Assembly: GCF_021130785.1 (NCBI RefSeq) | Contig: NC_060214.1 | Span: 3,313,001 to 3,377,000 of the forward strand | Direction of reading: 5' to 3' | DNA: 64,000 bases | DNA from: Homalodisca vitripennis | Taxonomy: Eukaryota > Arthropoda > Insecta > Hemiptera > Cicadellidae | Shown here: piece by piece, positions 35,629 through 46,790 of the stretch | Layout of the letters: every line of letters begins with the position of its first letter | Numbering within the stretch: position 1 is the stretch's first letter | Translations under genes and position numbers: made by a program | Notes under the pieces: generated by a model | What the model was told of the DNA's origin: nothing | The model's database searches: none | Seen by the model: the letters and a program-made list of their open reading frames with translations, nothing else

Positions 35629-37164
35629 CTAACCAGAAAGTATGGAGATTATAGATCTATAAAGTAAAACTGTCACCTTTAACGTTGCTAGGTTATGAAA
35701 TATTCAATAATACCTTTAAAATATCTTTAACAGCAATATTACACGGATGATTTACAGTGAGGATTCTGTACACAATTTGTCACTGAGCAGGTTAGATATA
35801 CATTATGCAATTTGTTTACAATCACAGTTGATACTTCGTTCTTTCTAGAATACGTATTGGTAAATAGATCCTGTCATGGCGAGGATAACAAATCATAGGT
35901 AATTGTAACTAAACGATTTAATTTTATGATTGAACATGGTTTAATTTCAAGAGTGACAACGCTTTTTTGTCCAGCCAATCAGCGTTTATAGTTATGTGTG
36001 AAGGTAATTATATTTGTTGTTGCAGTATTCAGTAAAACAAATTCTGCTTTTATATTGATATATTTCAAATGCAACCATTACAAACAAATTTAAACAGCCA
36101 ATTCATGGTTCTATAGCTGTTCATAACATTAGTTACTAGTTATCTCTCTTACTTCGCTTTTTTTGTAGCTTAATTAACACAAGTGAGAAAATTATTATTA
36201 CGATACGTACTGTAGAAAAAACATATACACAAAGATTGCGAGTAATTTAGTTGAAATTGCATACTCTGCCCAATAATTGTCAAAAGTTTGGTTTGTTGTA
36301 TGTATTTGTTATTATATTTTGAAATATACCACAGGACATTTGCTCAACAGAGATACTTAAAAGCCTGACTCACTAATCAATTTATGAATGGACTTTCTGA
36401 ATTAAGTATAATTCACCAGTTTTAGAGCTTCTTTTCAACATATACGACTGTATTATCATTTCTTTTAAGAAATGTAATATTCAATACCCTCTATACATAT
36501 AACAACAATGTACAACCAAATACGCAAAATATTCATCATAGAAATAATTTGCAGAGATACTCCAACTATCTTTTTTATGCAGCTTGTATAGACGTAAAAA
36601 GGAATGAGAATAATTATTGTAATAGTTGTTTATAAGACGTGTCGCGTACTCATTAGATGTCTGGCAGAGAGACCAACACTCACACGTATAGTTCGTGATT
36701 CAGATGTGTCCAATTTAGAACTGCTCCAACAACTCATAAAATTTAAGTCAACATTTTAGCGGCTGTTGAGAGAAAATTGGAACTTGTATGTTTGCTCATG
36801 TAAGTTTATTGAAGTTAGTAAACAAAACTGTAAGGTATTAATTTACAAATTCGTACTGTAAGAAAATAAATGTAAGAAAGCGTGTACAAATTAATCTAAA
36901 GTATAAAACATTCGTCTTCTGATATTTAATTGCGTTAAATTAAAAACTCTGGGATAAATGGAATATTACAGAATTAAGTAAGAATCGGATTAAATTAATT
37001 TTAAAATATTTAGTTCGTGTGAAACGACCTATTCCGTAACATAGTGTAACTATTACTTTATATTTCTATTTATTTAAGTATTGAAGTAAATCCAAACTTT
37101 GATGTATTTAAGCACTGCTATGATATTGTGTTATCTTTCTTTCAGTTCGGGGCACAACATACTA

Positions 37165-37320
37165 CGTGTCACATAACCAGATTGGAGTACACAACACTAC
37201 ATGTCGCGCAACATAGTTTCAGTACACCACAGTATGTGTTGCGTAAGGTAGGAGTTCACCACACTACGTTTCGCGTTAAAAAGTTTTAGTACAGCACGCT
37301 ATGTGTTGCGTAACAAGATT
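37165..37320. repeat. 35-bp satellite remnant, inverted
   Basis: About four and a half diverged monomers of the satellite from 1-13,490, in reverse orientation (AGTACACCAC, TGTGTTGCGTAA). The first ones match the left-arm edge at 13,440-13,480. Monomer variants with TTTCGCGTTAA resemble the older forms at 200-1,700, not the homogenised form next to the left arm. The array stops at about 37,320. Confidence 0.9.
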
Positions 37321-39469
37321 CGCTACGACTGTATACACAATGGCCTATTGCTCTTTACATTCTACAGAGTTCCTAAAGTCAAAATACTGAAAGTCATCAT
37401 ACAGGAAATCAAATTTTACATCACTCTGACAAAAAAAGAATCCGTGTCAGCCTACTTAGTGATACCCTTTAATGACGCTCTGCCAAATTTCACGGTGTTT
37501 TGTGAACCATCAGAGAACTTATTCTTGTAAATTGCAAAAAAGTAAGTTTCATGCAAAATTTATAATCTGCAGACGATCTTTCTTATGATAACATACTAAA
37601 TTTTTGTCCAATCAGTTAGGTTTCATAACAGTGTTTTAATATTAACAGTTCTAGTGACGTATGGCGCGTACTTCTACGTAGGTGGGCATTGAAATTTTAA
37701 CATATAATTGCAAAATCAAACTATTTTTTTAATTTTACTGCATAAATAATTTACGCTTGTTAATATATCACATGTTAAATCGCCTATGACGCAAATTTAA
37801 TCGGTCATTTTTACCATTGTAGATCCAATAAAACTGATGGAAAAATATTTGATAACCATGAGCCAAATTTCATGCAGTGACATCCACGATCATTAAACTC
37901 AGTGTTGTTGGTATATGAATGAAGGTGCTTGGAAAACTTCAAGTGTATAAGCCAGTCTGGTTTCGATACATCTCGTAGACAGGCAGATATGAAATCTTTC
38001 TAGCACCACGTGTTTCGCTGACGCTCAGCCAACTATCATATTTGAAGACGTAAATATTATAAATATTACGTCTCATATACTAAGACGTATATATTTTATT
38101 GTAACCAAAATCTCGGTTTTGATTAAGGAAATAGCCGTGAACCTAAAACAGGCTAGTGTGGTTAAATTTTATTTAATACCATATATAGAATATTACCAGT
38201 TTTTAAGTAAAAATGGAAAACATTTACAAGAATAAGAGTTCTAACCCTCCCTTATAAGGAACAATAAAACACGCACACACACGCAGTCAGCACTGATCAT
38301 TCATTCAATGGAAATAAACGATCGACAGAAAACATCTTTAGTGTCTTAATAATATTTAAACCTTTGTATTACTTCTACATTTAAAAATGCTTACCTTTCT
38401 TTAATGGATTTTGGTAAAATCCCTGTGAATAAAAATCGCTGAATTAAACTTCTGTCGGTGCAAATAATAAAGCAGGGAAACACAGGGGTCAAAATTACCT
38501 GCATTGTTTTAATCTGTTTCACCAGTCATCCTTTACCTGACAGCCTTGAATTATGTACTTATTATTTATGCTGTCAAATTTTCTAATGTGATGATTTTAT
38601 TTTATCCTTTTTCCCTAAAAATCATAATAATAATTATATATTTCACTATTTATTCTAGTCTGTATACTTAATAAAAGAATAAGAAAACAAAACAAATACA
38701 CAAAAACATACATAATAATATTCTTACTTTCTTATAACACATTAGTAAACATCGACAAAAGAGATAACATTAGTTGATTTGGATGTAGAATAAGGGTTGT
38801 AACTCACATGTGACTGTGCTGTGTATTGCTTCTATGCAGACTAGAGACAGTTGATACACCATAACAATGTGCACTAAGTACATTCCAGTATAATCATGTG
38901 GGTTAATAGCAATTTTGGGAGCAATAAGTACATAAAGAGATAAATACCTTTATTTATATACAAATATATCCTAAACAGTTTTTGTAAGATTCGAATTGCC
39001 CTCCAACATCCCACAATTATCATACTATTTTGAATTGCTCCTGCGATTTCAGTAACCGTTGAACTATTTTAGGGCGGTGTGGACGAATCCTTAGGCCGAG
39101 GACAATACCAACTAATGATATAATGTATGGTGGTGTTTTGTGCAGTTTAGGAATGGAAGGAAGCTTATCTTAGATTAAATTTATATTATGTTAGTGTCCA
39201 TGGTTAACAGCTTCAAATGTAAAGCAAACTTATAATGGGTTCATAATTTACGTTCTGAGTGTAGGTGAGTGGGTACTTGTCAATTGAAAGAATTATATTT
39301 TGTAGTCCATGGTTGGATTTTTCCATGCTGCGATGTTCAAGGAAATAAATCAGAAAGTGTTTAATTAGATAGCCATTGTAGTTTAATCCGGTCTAAAGTA
39401 CTTCTAGTGCAGTAGTTGAGTTTGTACACAAACCTAGTGTATACATATACAGGTCTGAGAAGACTACGT
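37321..39469. other. AT-rich DNA, no gene recognised
   Basis: A 75-codon frame (37,303-37,530) starts in the satellite remnant and reads KVKILKVIIQEIKFYITL, with no relatives I know. A short CACACACG run lies at 38,270-38,285. Nothing else is supportable. Confidence 0.5.
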
Positions 39470-40090
39470 TGGCAATAAATCAGCTACTTTCGTCCAATGT
39501 AATGTACATCCGGCCTAAGGTATCTCTAATGCCACAGTTAAGTTTGTTCTGTTGTCAGAAAAATAATGACATACCCTATAAAGGTCCGAAAAGCGCACTT
39601 CTTATAACAAATAATCTAAGTTGGGTGTTATAAAAGTCTTAAAATCTGTAGCGAAAGCCTATTTGTTACAAAAACATCTAAGTTGGGTTTTATAAAAATC
39701 TTAGTGCCTTAAGCGAAAGCTAAATTCTAAAATTATCCTTAATTCCTGCATTACACTACTGATCAAGCGTTGTATACTTAATATTTACTAAGAATTTCAG
39801 CTAAAAGTATATTTTACAAAAAACTTCTAATTTTTTACTGGATAACCTCTGTGCTCAAAACGTGATTATGGCAAATATTGAAATGAGAATTTGTGTTTTT
39901 TATTCTTAATCTACGCTTTCAAAACTATAAATACCAATACATTTAAAATGGTACTTATATTAATTAAACTTATGATTGTGTTGTAAAGTTATGATGTTTA
40001 TATAGAACAGTTGATTACATTTGACAGGTCCTTTTAGTAAATAAAATGTATTTGCTGCAATGTATTTATTACGACATGTTCAAAAACCTT
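39470..40090 (+). repeat. diverged relative of the 33.2-34.1 kb repeat
   Basis: Shares ordered blocks with 33,540-33,975: CTCTAATGCCACAGTTAAG versus CTCCGATGCCACGATTGAG, CATTAC.CT.CTGATCAAGC, AC.CTTTCAAAACTATAA, and GAACAG.TGATTA ... TTTGCTGCAATG.ATTT. Order and orientation are the same. The copy is old and has lost both ends. Confidence 0.6.
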
Positions 40091-40645
40091 ATCACCAGCC
40101 CTGATATCATAGAGAAACGTCCTTTGAGAGCAATATGAAAGTATGTATCAAATGTTATGTCTTTTTCTTTCATGGTTTATGCTAGGCGTCGATAAGTAAT
40201 TCAGGACTTTTTCTTTATACAGGGTGAGGCAGACCACCCGTACAGTACGTATAGCGGCCAAACCAAACGAGGTAGATTATTCGTAACAACTTAAACCCCC
40301 CTATTTCCACCCCAAAGTATTAGGAGAAATTATTTTGGTTTCAATGGTTTCAAAACTGTAGTAAAACAATAGATTTTTTAATAATTTTACTCAATGTATT
40401 TATTATAAAAGTCAGTGCAATGTGCAAGTAAAAAAAAAAGTTCCAACAGTAAACAGGTCTCTTATGTTTATGATTGAAAAAATTACTGTACCCAAATTTT
40501 AAAAGTCTTTTAAAATTTAAAAAGGTATTGGAACACCGTAAACTACAATGTCTTTACGGTAAGTGCTGAGTTCTCTCATGAAACAGAAAAATTACCCAGT
40601 TATTAAATTAGTACATTTTGAATTATAAAAAGTTTTACACTTAAA

Positions 40646-41014
40646 TTACTCAAAATGTACAGGTGAAAACCTGTTGTTATTTAACTTTAAACAACTTAAA
40701 ACAGATCTTTGACTCATACCAGAATCAAGAACTACTCTTCGTGTAGAATCATGCGGATTCAGTTCAAAGACTGCCAAAACTTCGGGTGCCCTATCACTTC
40801 TCACGGGTCTAGCGAGTTCCTTTCCTTTGTTGCGGTCAGGTTGAACATGACCTGTTTCACGATCTCGACTAGCAAGTCTTTGAAAAACGTTCCTGGAGTG
40901 ATGTTCGCGGTCTGGGTAACGTTGGGCATAAATAAAAGTGGCAGCTGAGTAATTTTGGAAACATCCCCCTAATACCATAAGCATCTGGAATCCCTCCTCA
41001 TTTGAGAATGGCAT
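40646..41014 (-). pseudogene. transposase N-terminal fragment (DUF4817-type HTH)
   Basis: 122 codons beginning MPFSNEEGFQMLMVLGGCFQ, with AATFIYAQRYPDREHHSRNVFQRL, PHDSTRRVVLDSGMSQRSVL and ending SPVHFE. The pattern fits the DUF4817 helix-turn-helix plus second HTH found at the N-terminus of insect mariner/Tc-like transposases, where the next block is the DDE catalytic domain. Here a stop follows directly, and no catalytic residues can be found between 40,345 and 40,640 or elsewhere in the element. I read it as a decayed, internally deleted transposase. An intact start and open frame leave room for a short DNA-binding product, but nothing shows it is expressed. Confidence 0.75.
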
Positions 41015-41350
41015 ATTTGAACAAACAAAACTTACACTACGTACTTTAAAAAAAATCTAAATTAATATCTACCTCATACCACGTGGTCACAAGAACAACT
41101 GAATAGGGAGACGATAATAACAGAGATTAGATAAGAGACCAAGGAATTGGTTCCAAAATTCTTTCAGGGGCAACTCGTGTATTTGGGATTATTAAAACAT
41201 GAACACCACGGTTAGATTGCTTTTGAAACATGTTACACTGATAGAAATCCTGTTTTTATTACATCATTTAAAAACAAATTAAACTTAAAAGTCCAACTTT
41301 TTCCATTTTTTTATTGGGTTTTGACATTAAAATTCAAACTAACTTAGAAA

Positions 41351-41394
41351 ATTATTAAAAAATCTATTTTTTTACTACAGTTTTGAAACCATTG
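41351..41394. repeat. inverted copy of the TIR-proximal segment
   Basis: AAAATTATTAAAAAATCTAT ... TTTTGAAACCATTG matches the reverse complement of 40,335-40,378, just inside the left TIR. It lies in the middle of the element and not next to the right TIR. It may mark the former right end of a shorter element. Confidence 0.7.
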
Positions 41395-41503
41395 GAAATA
41401 GAGACAAACTTTAAATGTAGAAAATGTTTATTTTTAAAGACCTTTCTAATGATGTACAACACAACCTAGGTTGCTATTTGAGTTTTTTTTTAGTTTGGGG
41501 CTG

Positions 41504-42942
41504 TTAACCCTCCAAGTGGCGGTCATTTTTTCCTGTAGTGGCAGCATGTTTTAGAGCCTCGTGCAAGGGTTTTTTTTTAAATTTATTACAATTATAAATA
41601 AAAGTAATATATATAGAAGTATATACTTTTGTGTTCAGAATTAAACATATAATAATATTAGCATTTAAAATTGGCCTTGAAAAAAAATGTTACTAAAAAT
41701 TTTTGTCATCAAATTCAAAATTTACATTTTTTTTTAATTTGGGGGGGACCATACCTAGCAAACCAAGTTATAGTAAGAAAACTATAAAAGTGAGATAGCC
41801 ATTTTGTGTCAAATTTATCCTAGTTTAAGAAAAACATAAGCATTATACAAATTTATGAAACTATAATAACGCTATATAACAAAAAGCAGCGATGCGCATA
41901 AATTGTGAAAAAAGGGTGTATATGTAAGAGTTTTCTAATAAAAGTTTTACTAATACAGTTTTACTTGAATACATGTTATATTGCATATTTTATTACTCAG
42001 AATGAAGTAAACTGTACAGCAGCAGTAAAATAAATTCCATAACTTTTTTTTGAAGAGTCGAAAAAAGTTTCACTTTGTCATTACTCAAAACTTTTGCGAA
42101 ACATTTTCAAAGAGCAAAGTATAAAATGTTTTTCAAATCTTGCATTATATCCAAATTTATAAATCTATGGTTTACATCTAATGGGACATTTTATGTAGTT
42201 TTATAAAACCATAAACTGTGTCTAAATATATTACATATATTTTGATTCCACAACTACATGTATTACTAAAATAAGAGTATATAGCCTACGCGACTAACAA
42301 TGACCCTGGAATGGTCCAAACAGTTATCATACATAACCAAAGAAATTACGGTAAATATATATTTGGTTGTGAAAATTGTTATTTCAGAACTAAAAGAGTG
42401 CCTAAAATAACGTTTAGTGAGTGAAAAACAATAACAAACTACGTGAAATGAATTTTAGCCAAGTCATTTTGCCATAGCCTACACAGATTCGATAATTCAT
42501 CAAACATAATTCAGTAAAAAGAAATTTATTTATTCTAAAATATATTTATTTGCACTACTGCAATATCTAACAACTCACCACACACTAAACACAACACTAA
42601 AACACAAATAAAAACTTACTAATAAACACGACACGTCACAGAAACAAATCAGAACGGCAGCGACAACATGGCGGTCACAATAAACTGCATCGTTTTCTTT
42701 TACGTTCCAAACTACGAACTTGGTACTTTGCAACTACAATAAAAAGAGGAATAAAAATATAGTATTTCTTAGGCTTTTTCTTCCCGAATCCAATGGTGCA
42801 TGAATCGAATCGATACGTTGCCGGAATATACTGTAATGAGTGATTATGCAAGGGAATGTATGATCGTCAAAATTTTGAAAAACAACATTACAGAATGGAA
42901 AATAACCGTCAAAATTTTGATGAACAACACTAGGAGGGTTAA
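41504..42942. mobile_element. piggyBac-like element nested in mariner-like element
   Basis: Flanked by TTAA at 41,504-41,507 and 42,939-42,942. Ends are CCCTCCAAGTGG at the left and CACTAGGAGGG at the right, giving short imperfect inverted ends CCCTCCnAGTG. A TTAA target plus CCC..GGG ends is the piggyBac signature. The 1.43-kb interior is AT-rich with no transposase, so it is non-autonomous. Removing it and one TTAA rejoins GGGGCTG-TTAA-GTATTTC. Confidence 0.75.
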
Positions 42943-43410
42943 GTATTTCAAAATTCTATGTATTTTTAAAATGTGTAAATTTTGGGGTAGGGTGGCATTT
43001 GATGATATTTTTCGATAAGCCGTCTCATCATTAGTTTCGAATAAAAATATCGTCTCTCTAAATTTGTGCAGGTAGTTGCAATAAATTTACACACAAACCC
43101 CTGATTTTTTAACGTGTTGGTGTACCCTGTACATAAGCGGCAAGATAGGTTCAAACTTATTGCATCAAAATAATCAGTGAAGAAATACCTTTAAAATGAG
43201 GTATAACTCAACATACCTTTACATTTGAAAATTTTCCAAAAACGACCCCTACCCCCCAAAAACTACCCTTTTGGGGAGTTTTATAGATTTCAAAATAATT
43301 TCTCCTAATTCTTTGGGGTGGAAATAGGGGGGTTTAAGTTGTTACGAATAATCTACCTCGTTTGGTTTGGCCGCTATACGTACTGTACGGGTGGTCTGCC
43401 TCACCCTGTA

Positions 43411-44061
43411 TAGATGTTCGATAAAATAATTTCTTATAAAGAATACAAATCGGTCTGTTTAAATTCACTTTCTGTCTAATATATTTCTAGTACCAATGTA
43501 GAGTATTCCATAATCAAGAAAATATATACCAACGAAAACTAACTTCGATCATGAATTGTCTTCTTTTTGGGCTTTTTTCATTTACTTTCGATCTAAGATA
43601 TTTCAAATGAATAGCTATTTTGCCTCTTTGTTTTTATGATGATGAAAATACATAAATTTTGTACGATTTAAAAAATACTGCAGAGTTTGCCTTCAATATG
43701 AGTTAGTTCACTCCCGGTCCAAATATTTTTGTTTCCAAAATTGAATTGTACGGTTGCACTGACCAAGAAAATGATCACATATGTTACGTTAGTTGTGAAA
43801 ATCTAAGTTGGAATTTCTGGTGCTGAAGTGGTTTTGGAGTTTTCACTGATCAAGAAATATGTAAACTGTTGCGCATAAGGATAAATGCTTCCGGAATAAG
43901 GGGAAGAGTGTATTATCCATTTTATATTATTTTAATTCAGTAAAATGCTATTCACAATGTTAGGGAACTAGCAACCAGATTCGAGTACCTTATGTGCTAA
44001 CATTCACAGCTTTGTACAGTAAGGTATTTTTTATAAAAGTGTTTAAAAAGAATTGAGAAGG
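43411..44061. other. AT-rich DNA, no gene recognised
   Basis: Follows the mariner-like element. Blocks such as CTAAGATATTTCAAATGAAT faintly resemble the repeat at 39,470-40,090, so the element may have landed inside an old dispersed repeat. Confidence 0.4.
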
Positions 44062-44778
44062 AACTCTTAAATAAGACTAGTCGAGTAGGTCGAATAGTAC
44101 ATCAAAGTAAAGTTTTTTATTAGAAGAGTACAATGCCGCGAATCCGAACTTAATTGAACCCCCAGGTTCATTCCTTAAAGAATATGCTGGTTTAAAGGTA
44201 GAAACAATTACAATGTGGCCCTATTTTGGATGGATTAATATTCTTGTCTTAGCTCAAGTTGTGAAAGTTGAACTTAAAAAAAGAATACTGGAATTAAGAA
44301 ACAGTTTTTATGTAGTTAGTGGCTCTTTAAATCCAATGGAGGATGGTCTACAAGGAGTTCGGAAAAAAGTTTTATGTTATCATAGCTCAAGATGTGCATT
44401 GTTTTAAAGTGTAATGTAAAGTGTACACCAAGTAAAGTCCAAATTCCAAACTAAATATAAGAATTCTCTATTATAATAACTGACACCAGGTTTTTCCCTT
44501 AAGTTTCCTCTGGTAAAAACTCCTTGTAGAACATTCTCCATTGGATATATATTACCGTTATAACTATTTCTTAAGTCCAGTATTCATTTACTCAGTTTAA
44601 CTTTCACAACTTGAATCATGACAAGAATATTAAACCATCTAGGACCGGGCTTAAATAGTAAATGTTTCAAACTTTAAACCAGCGTAATTTCTTAAAGAGT
44701 GAGGTCGGATTTGCGGCTTTGTAGTCTACTAATAAAGACCTTTACTTAGGTGTACTACTTGACTATGGCCTTATTTAA
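44062..44778. repeat. 0.7-kb foldback (imperfect inverted repeat)
   Basis: Arms 44,062-44,360 and about 44,475-44,778 are reverse complements with roughly three-quarters identity by eye, around a ~110-bp loop. Matched blocks: CTTAAATAAG/CTTATTTAAG at the tips; GATGG.TTAATATTCTTGTC; CAAGTTGTGAAAGTT; GAATACTGGA.TTAAGAAA; CCAATGGAG.ATG.TCTACAAGGAG. A 64-codon frame lies across the left arm. No target duplication recognised. Confidence 0.85.
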
Positions 44779-45099
44779 GATTTTTTCTGACTACTTGCAG
44801 GCCAACCCCTTGACATGGAAAAAGTGGAAGTTACTTCTAAAAGTATATTTATAGATGTAGTACTGATTTACCAACTTTAATTGCTATACACGTAATCGGT
44901 GGAGAGTTATCAATTCATTACGGGACACTTTTACCACCTTGTATATTTGATAGAAATTTAGACATATATTTGATAAGAAATTATCACAATTAAACCTGAA
45001 AATTATAAATTTAAGTCTATTTTGTTTCTAGCTATAAATATCATAAATATTATGACTAAAACGAAAGAACTAAACCGATAACTAAAATAAACAGTATCT

Positions 45100-45300
45100 G
45101 CTTGGAATGGGATTGTTTGGTGTCCAGGTTTGCTAAATGGCTGACGTCTTCACCGCATCGCAGTGTCTCCCTGTGGCTCCCCCACACACGCGCAAGGGCA
45201 CACTCTTGTCCCTTTACGAGGGACAGACTTGAGTGACGTCTTGAATGTATCGTTATGCGTGTACAAGCTACATATAAATCTGTGGAACTTACCTCCCAAC
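45100..45300. other. GC-richer unique block, no call
   Basis: Locally balanced composition (CTGTGGCTCCCCCACACACG, two TGACGTC motifs at about 45,142 and 45,234). A minus-strand AGGTAAGT donor-like site lies at about 45,287-45,294. It could be part of a host gene together with 45,453-45,544, but no long open frame is present. Confidence 0.25.
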
Positions 45301-45452
45301 CACATTGTGGAATATATTAGGTGTCTGGTTTAAGGATTTTTACATTTAAACCCACAAAAAGTTAAGTTAAGGTTAAGTATTCAGTAAATCAACACACACT
45401 TAAGGAAACAGGTAATAAAAGGAAGTCATAGTTCAACCTTCAAGCAACTCAC

Positions 45453-45544
45453 CTCATGAGGGCAATGTGGTTTTGGTGACGACGATCAAAGCTTGTAGTG
45501 AAGTTGGCATCGAAGCTTCGGTCATCCGTGAACAATAATATTAT
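45453..45544 (-). other. candidate host exon (92 nt)
   Basis: Minus-strand segment preceded by GTTTCAGTATTCGCATTCCAG and followed by GTGAGT. One frame is open throughout (30 codons plus 2 nt), reading IILLFTDDRSFDANFTTSFD then RRHQNHIALM, with compositionally ordinary, GC-richer codons unlike the AT-rich surroundings. Acceptor, donor and frame all fit an internal exon followed by a phase-2 intron. Protein not recognised. Chance or a transposon fragment remains possible. Confidence 0.35.
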
Positions 45545-46309
45545 CTGGAATGCGAATACTGAAACATTGTCAGATGACAGTCAAGTTTGGAACAAAGCGA
45601 CAATACTGGAGTTAGTCACGGTCACAGATGAAAGACATTATTGTAGTACATTTACAGTACAGTAGTGCAGTGAATGGGAGTTTTCAATACTATGTAACCA
45701 TCCCGACTGTTTTATAAATATGAGATACACGTACCTGGTCTTATAAACCGGTTCTACATGTAATTGTTAATCTTACCATCAGGGAACATATGTTTGCTTG
45801 AGTTTATCATAATGCACTTCCCCAAAATATTTAGGATATTTGCATGTAAAAAAGTTTCACTAACCCTCATATGTTTGAAACTGTTTGTAGCCGCAAGTGT
45901 TTGTATTCAATGTTGTTCCAGCAACAGTTCCCGGCTTTTAGATCTGTTTATTATGTTCATCGTAAGTTTAATGTAACAACATACGATACATTCTTGTCCA
46001 TGAATCTTCGCTCCTTTCATTGCGTCAATTGTGCATAAAGCACCTTATAGCTCATATTTATAAATGTTACACCATCATTTTCCCGGAAACATCACATTCT
46101 TATTAGCACGGCATTCTTATTCCCAGGCACGCAATTAATGTCGGTATACCTGTTACGAGGTTAATTAAATAATTTTCAATAACAAATTCCTTTTTTATTT
46201 CCCTTGTATTGTTCAGAAACATTTCCAAATCCTCCAGTCACTTCAAATTATTCAAATAAACGTTAATTTCAATTTTTAAGAAAACCGGTAATTTCTTCCT
46301 TCTACAGAT
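45545..46309. other. no gene recognised
   Basis: AT-rich sequence. Short frames such as 45,764-45,976 show no recognisable motif or supporting signals. Confidence 0.4.
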
Positions 46310-46790
46310 TTGCCTTGATGGAGCCGAGGCCCTAATCTTATCTGAATACGGGCGGGCTTAACCTTAGTTCTTTCTCTCACCCGTTTCCTCCCCTTCCGAT
46401 ACCACCTCTCATTCACCTACATTTTAAAGTGATAATTACTTCAAGTAAATTAAATATATTTATTGAGTCGGATTGTTTAATTTAAATTTATTATTGTTAT
46501 TGCTCTTTCGATTGCCTCTGAACCATACCCGGCAAAACAAACTAAAACTAAATACTGTAAAGGATAACGTCTCTAGGCTACACACAGGCTGCTTCTCCAT
46601 GTAGGCTAATTTCCAATTATATATATATATATTTATTTATTTATTTATTTATAAATTACAATGTTTTTAATTTCTTTGTTAACTAATAATTATTTGCAAT
46701 CACATTTGTAATCTCTGTACCTATATGAATATTGTGGAAATAAACTTATATTTCATTTCATTTCAATAAAATGAAGAATACAAAGTTATA
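46310..46790 (+). mobile_element. LINE 3'-end relic with (ATTTC)n tail
   Basis: Relative of 23,355-24,010. LDGAEALILSEYGRA precedes a stop, then CTACACACAGGCTGCTTCTC CATGTAGGCT, a TA/ATTT simple repeat (46,618-46,661), and ATTGTGGAAATAAACTTATA with a short TTTCA-repeat tail at about 46,755-46,770. The AATAAA-like signal and short repeated tail are LINE-like. Confidence 0.55.

Larger units (their letters stand above)
26873..37200. repeat. right arm of giant inverted repeat
   Basis: 10.3-kb reverse-complement partner of 13,440-21,757. Extra length comes from right-only segments: about 27,675-27,985, about 28,690-28,765, about 28,970-29,065, 29,993-31,684 (more likely lost from the left), 32,315-32,585, 33,180-34,175 and 34,504-35,123. 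The stretch 35,640-37,080 is AT-rich, matches 13,560-14,990 and has no gene I recognise. Confidence 0.92.
40220..43408 (-). mobile_element. mariner-like element with long TIRs, TA-flanked
   Basis: Terminal inverted repeats of about 119 bp with one visible mismatch, beginning CAGGGTGAGGCAGACCACCC at 40,220 and ending as its complement at 43,408. Both are flanked by TATA (TA target, as in IS630-Tc1-mariner). It contains an N-terminal transposase fragment (40,646-41,014) but no catalytic domain. It is interrupted by a TTAA-flanked element (41,508-42,938). Without that insert the element would be about 1.75 kb. Confidence 0.88.

Noticed and set aside
13440..37200. Inverted repeat as an assembly artefact
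   Set aside because: The arms differ by many substitutions and by insertions with proper target duplications and preserved empty sites, which an artefact would not produce. Long reads would still be worth checking.
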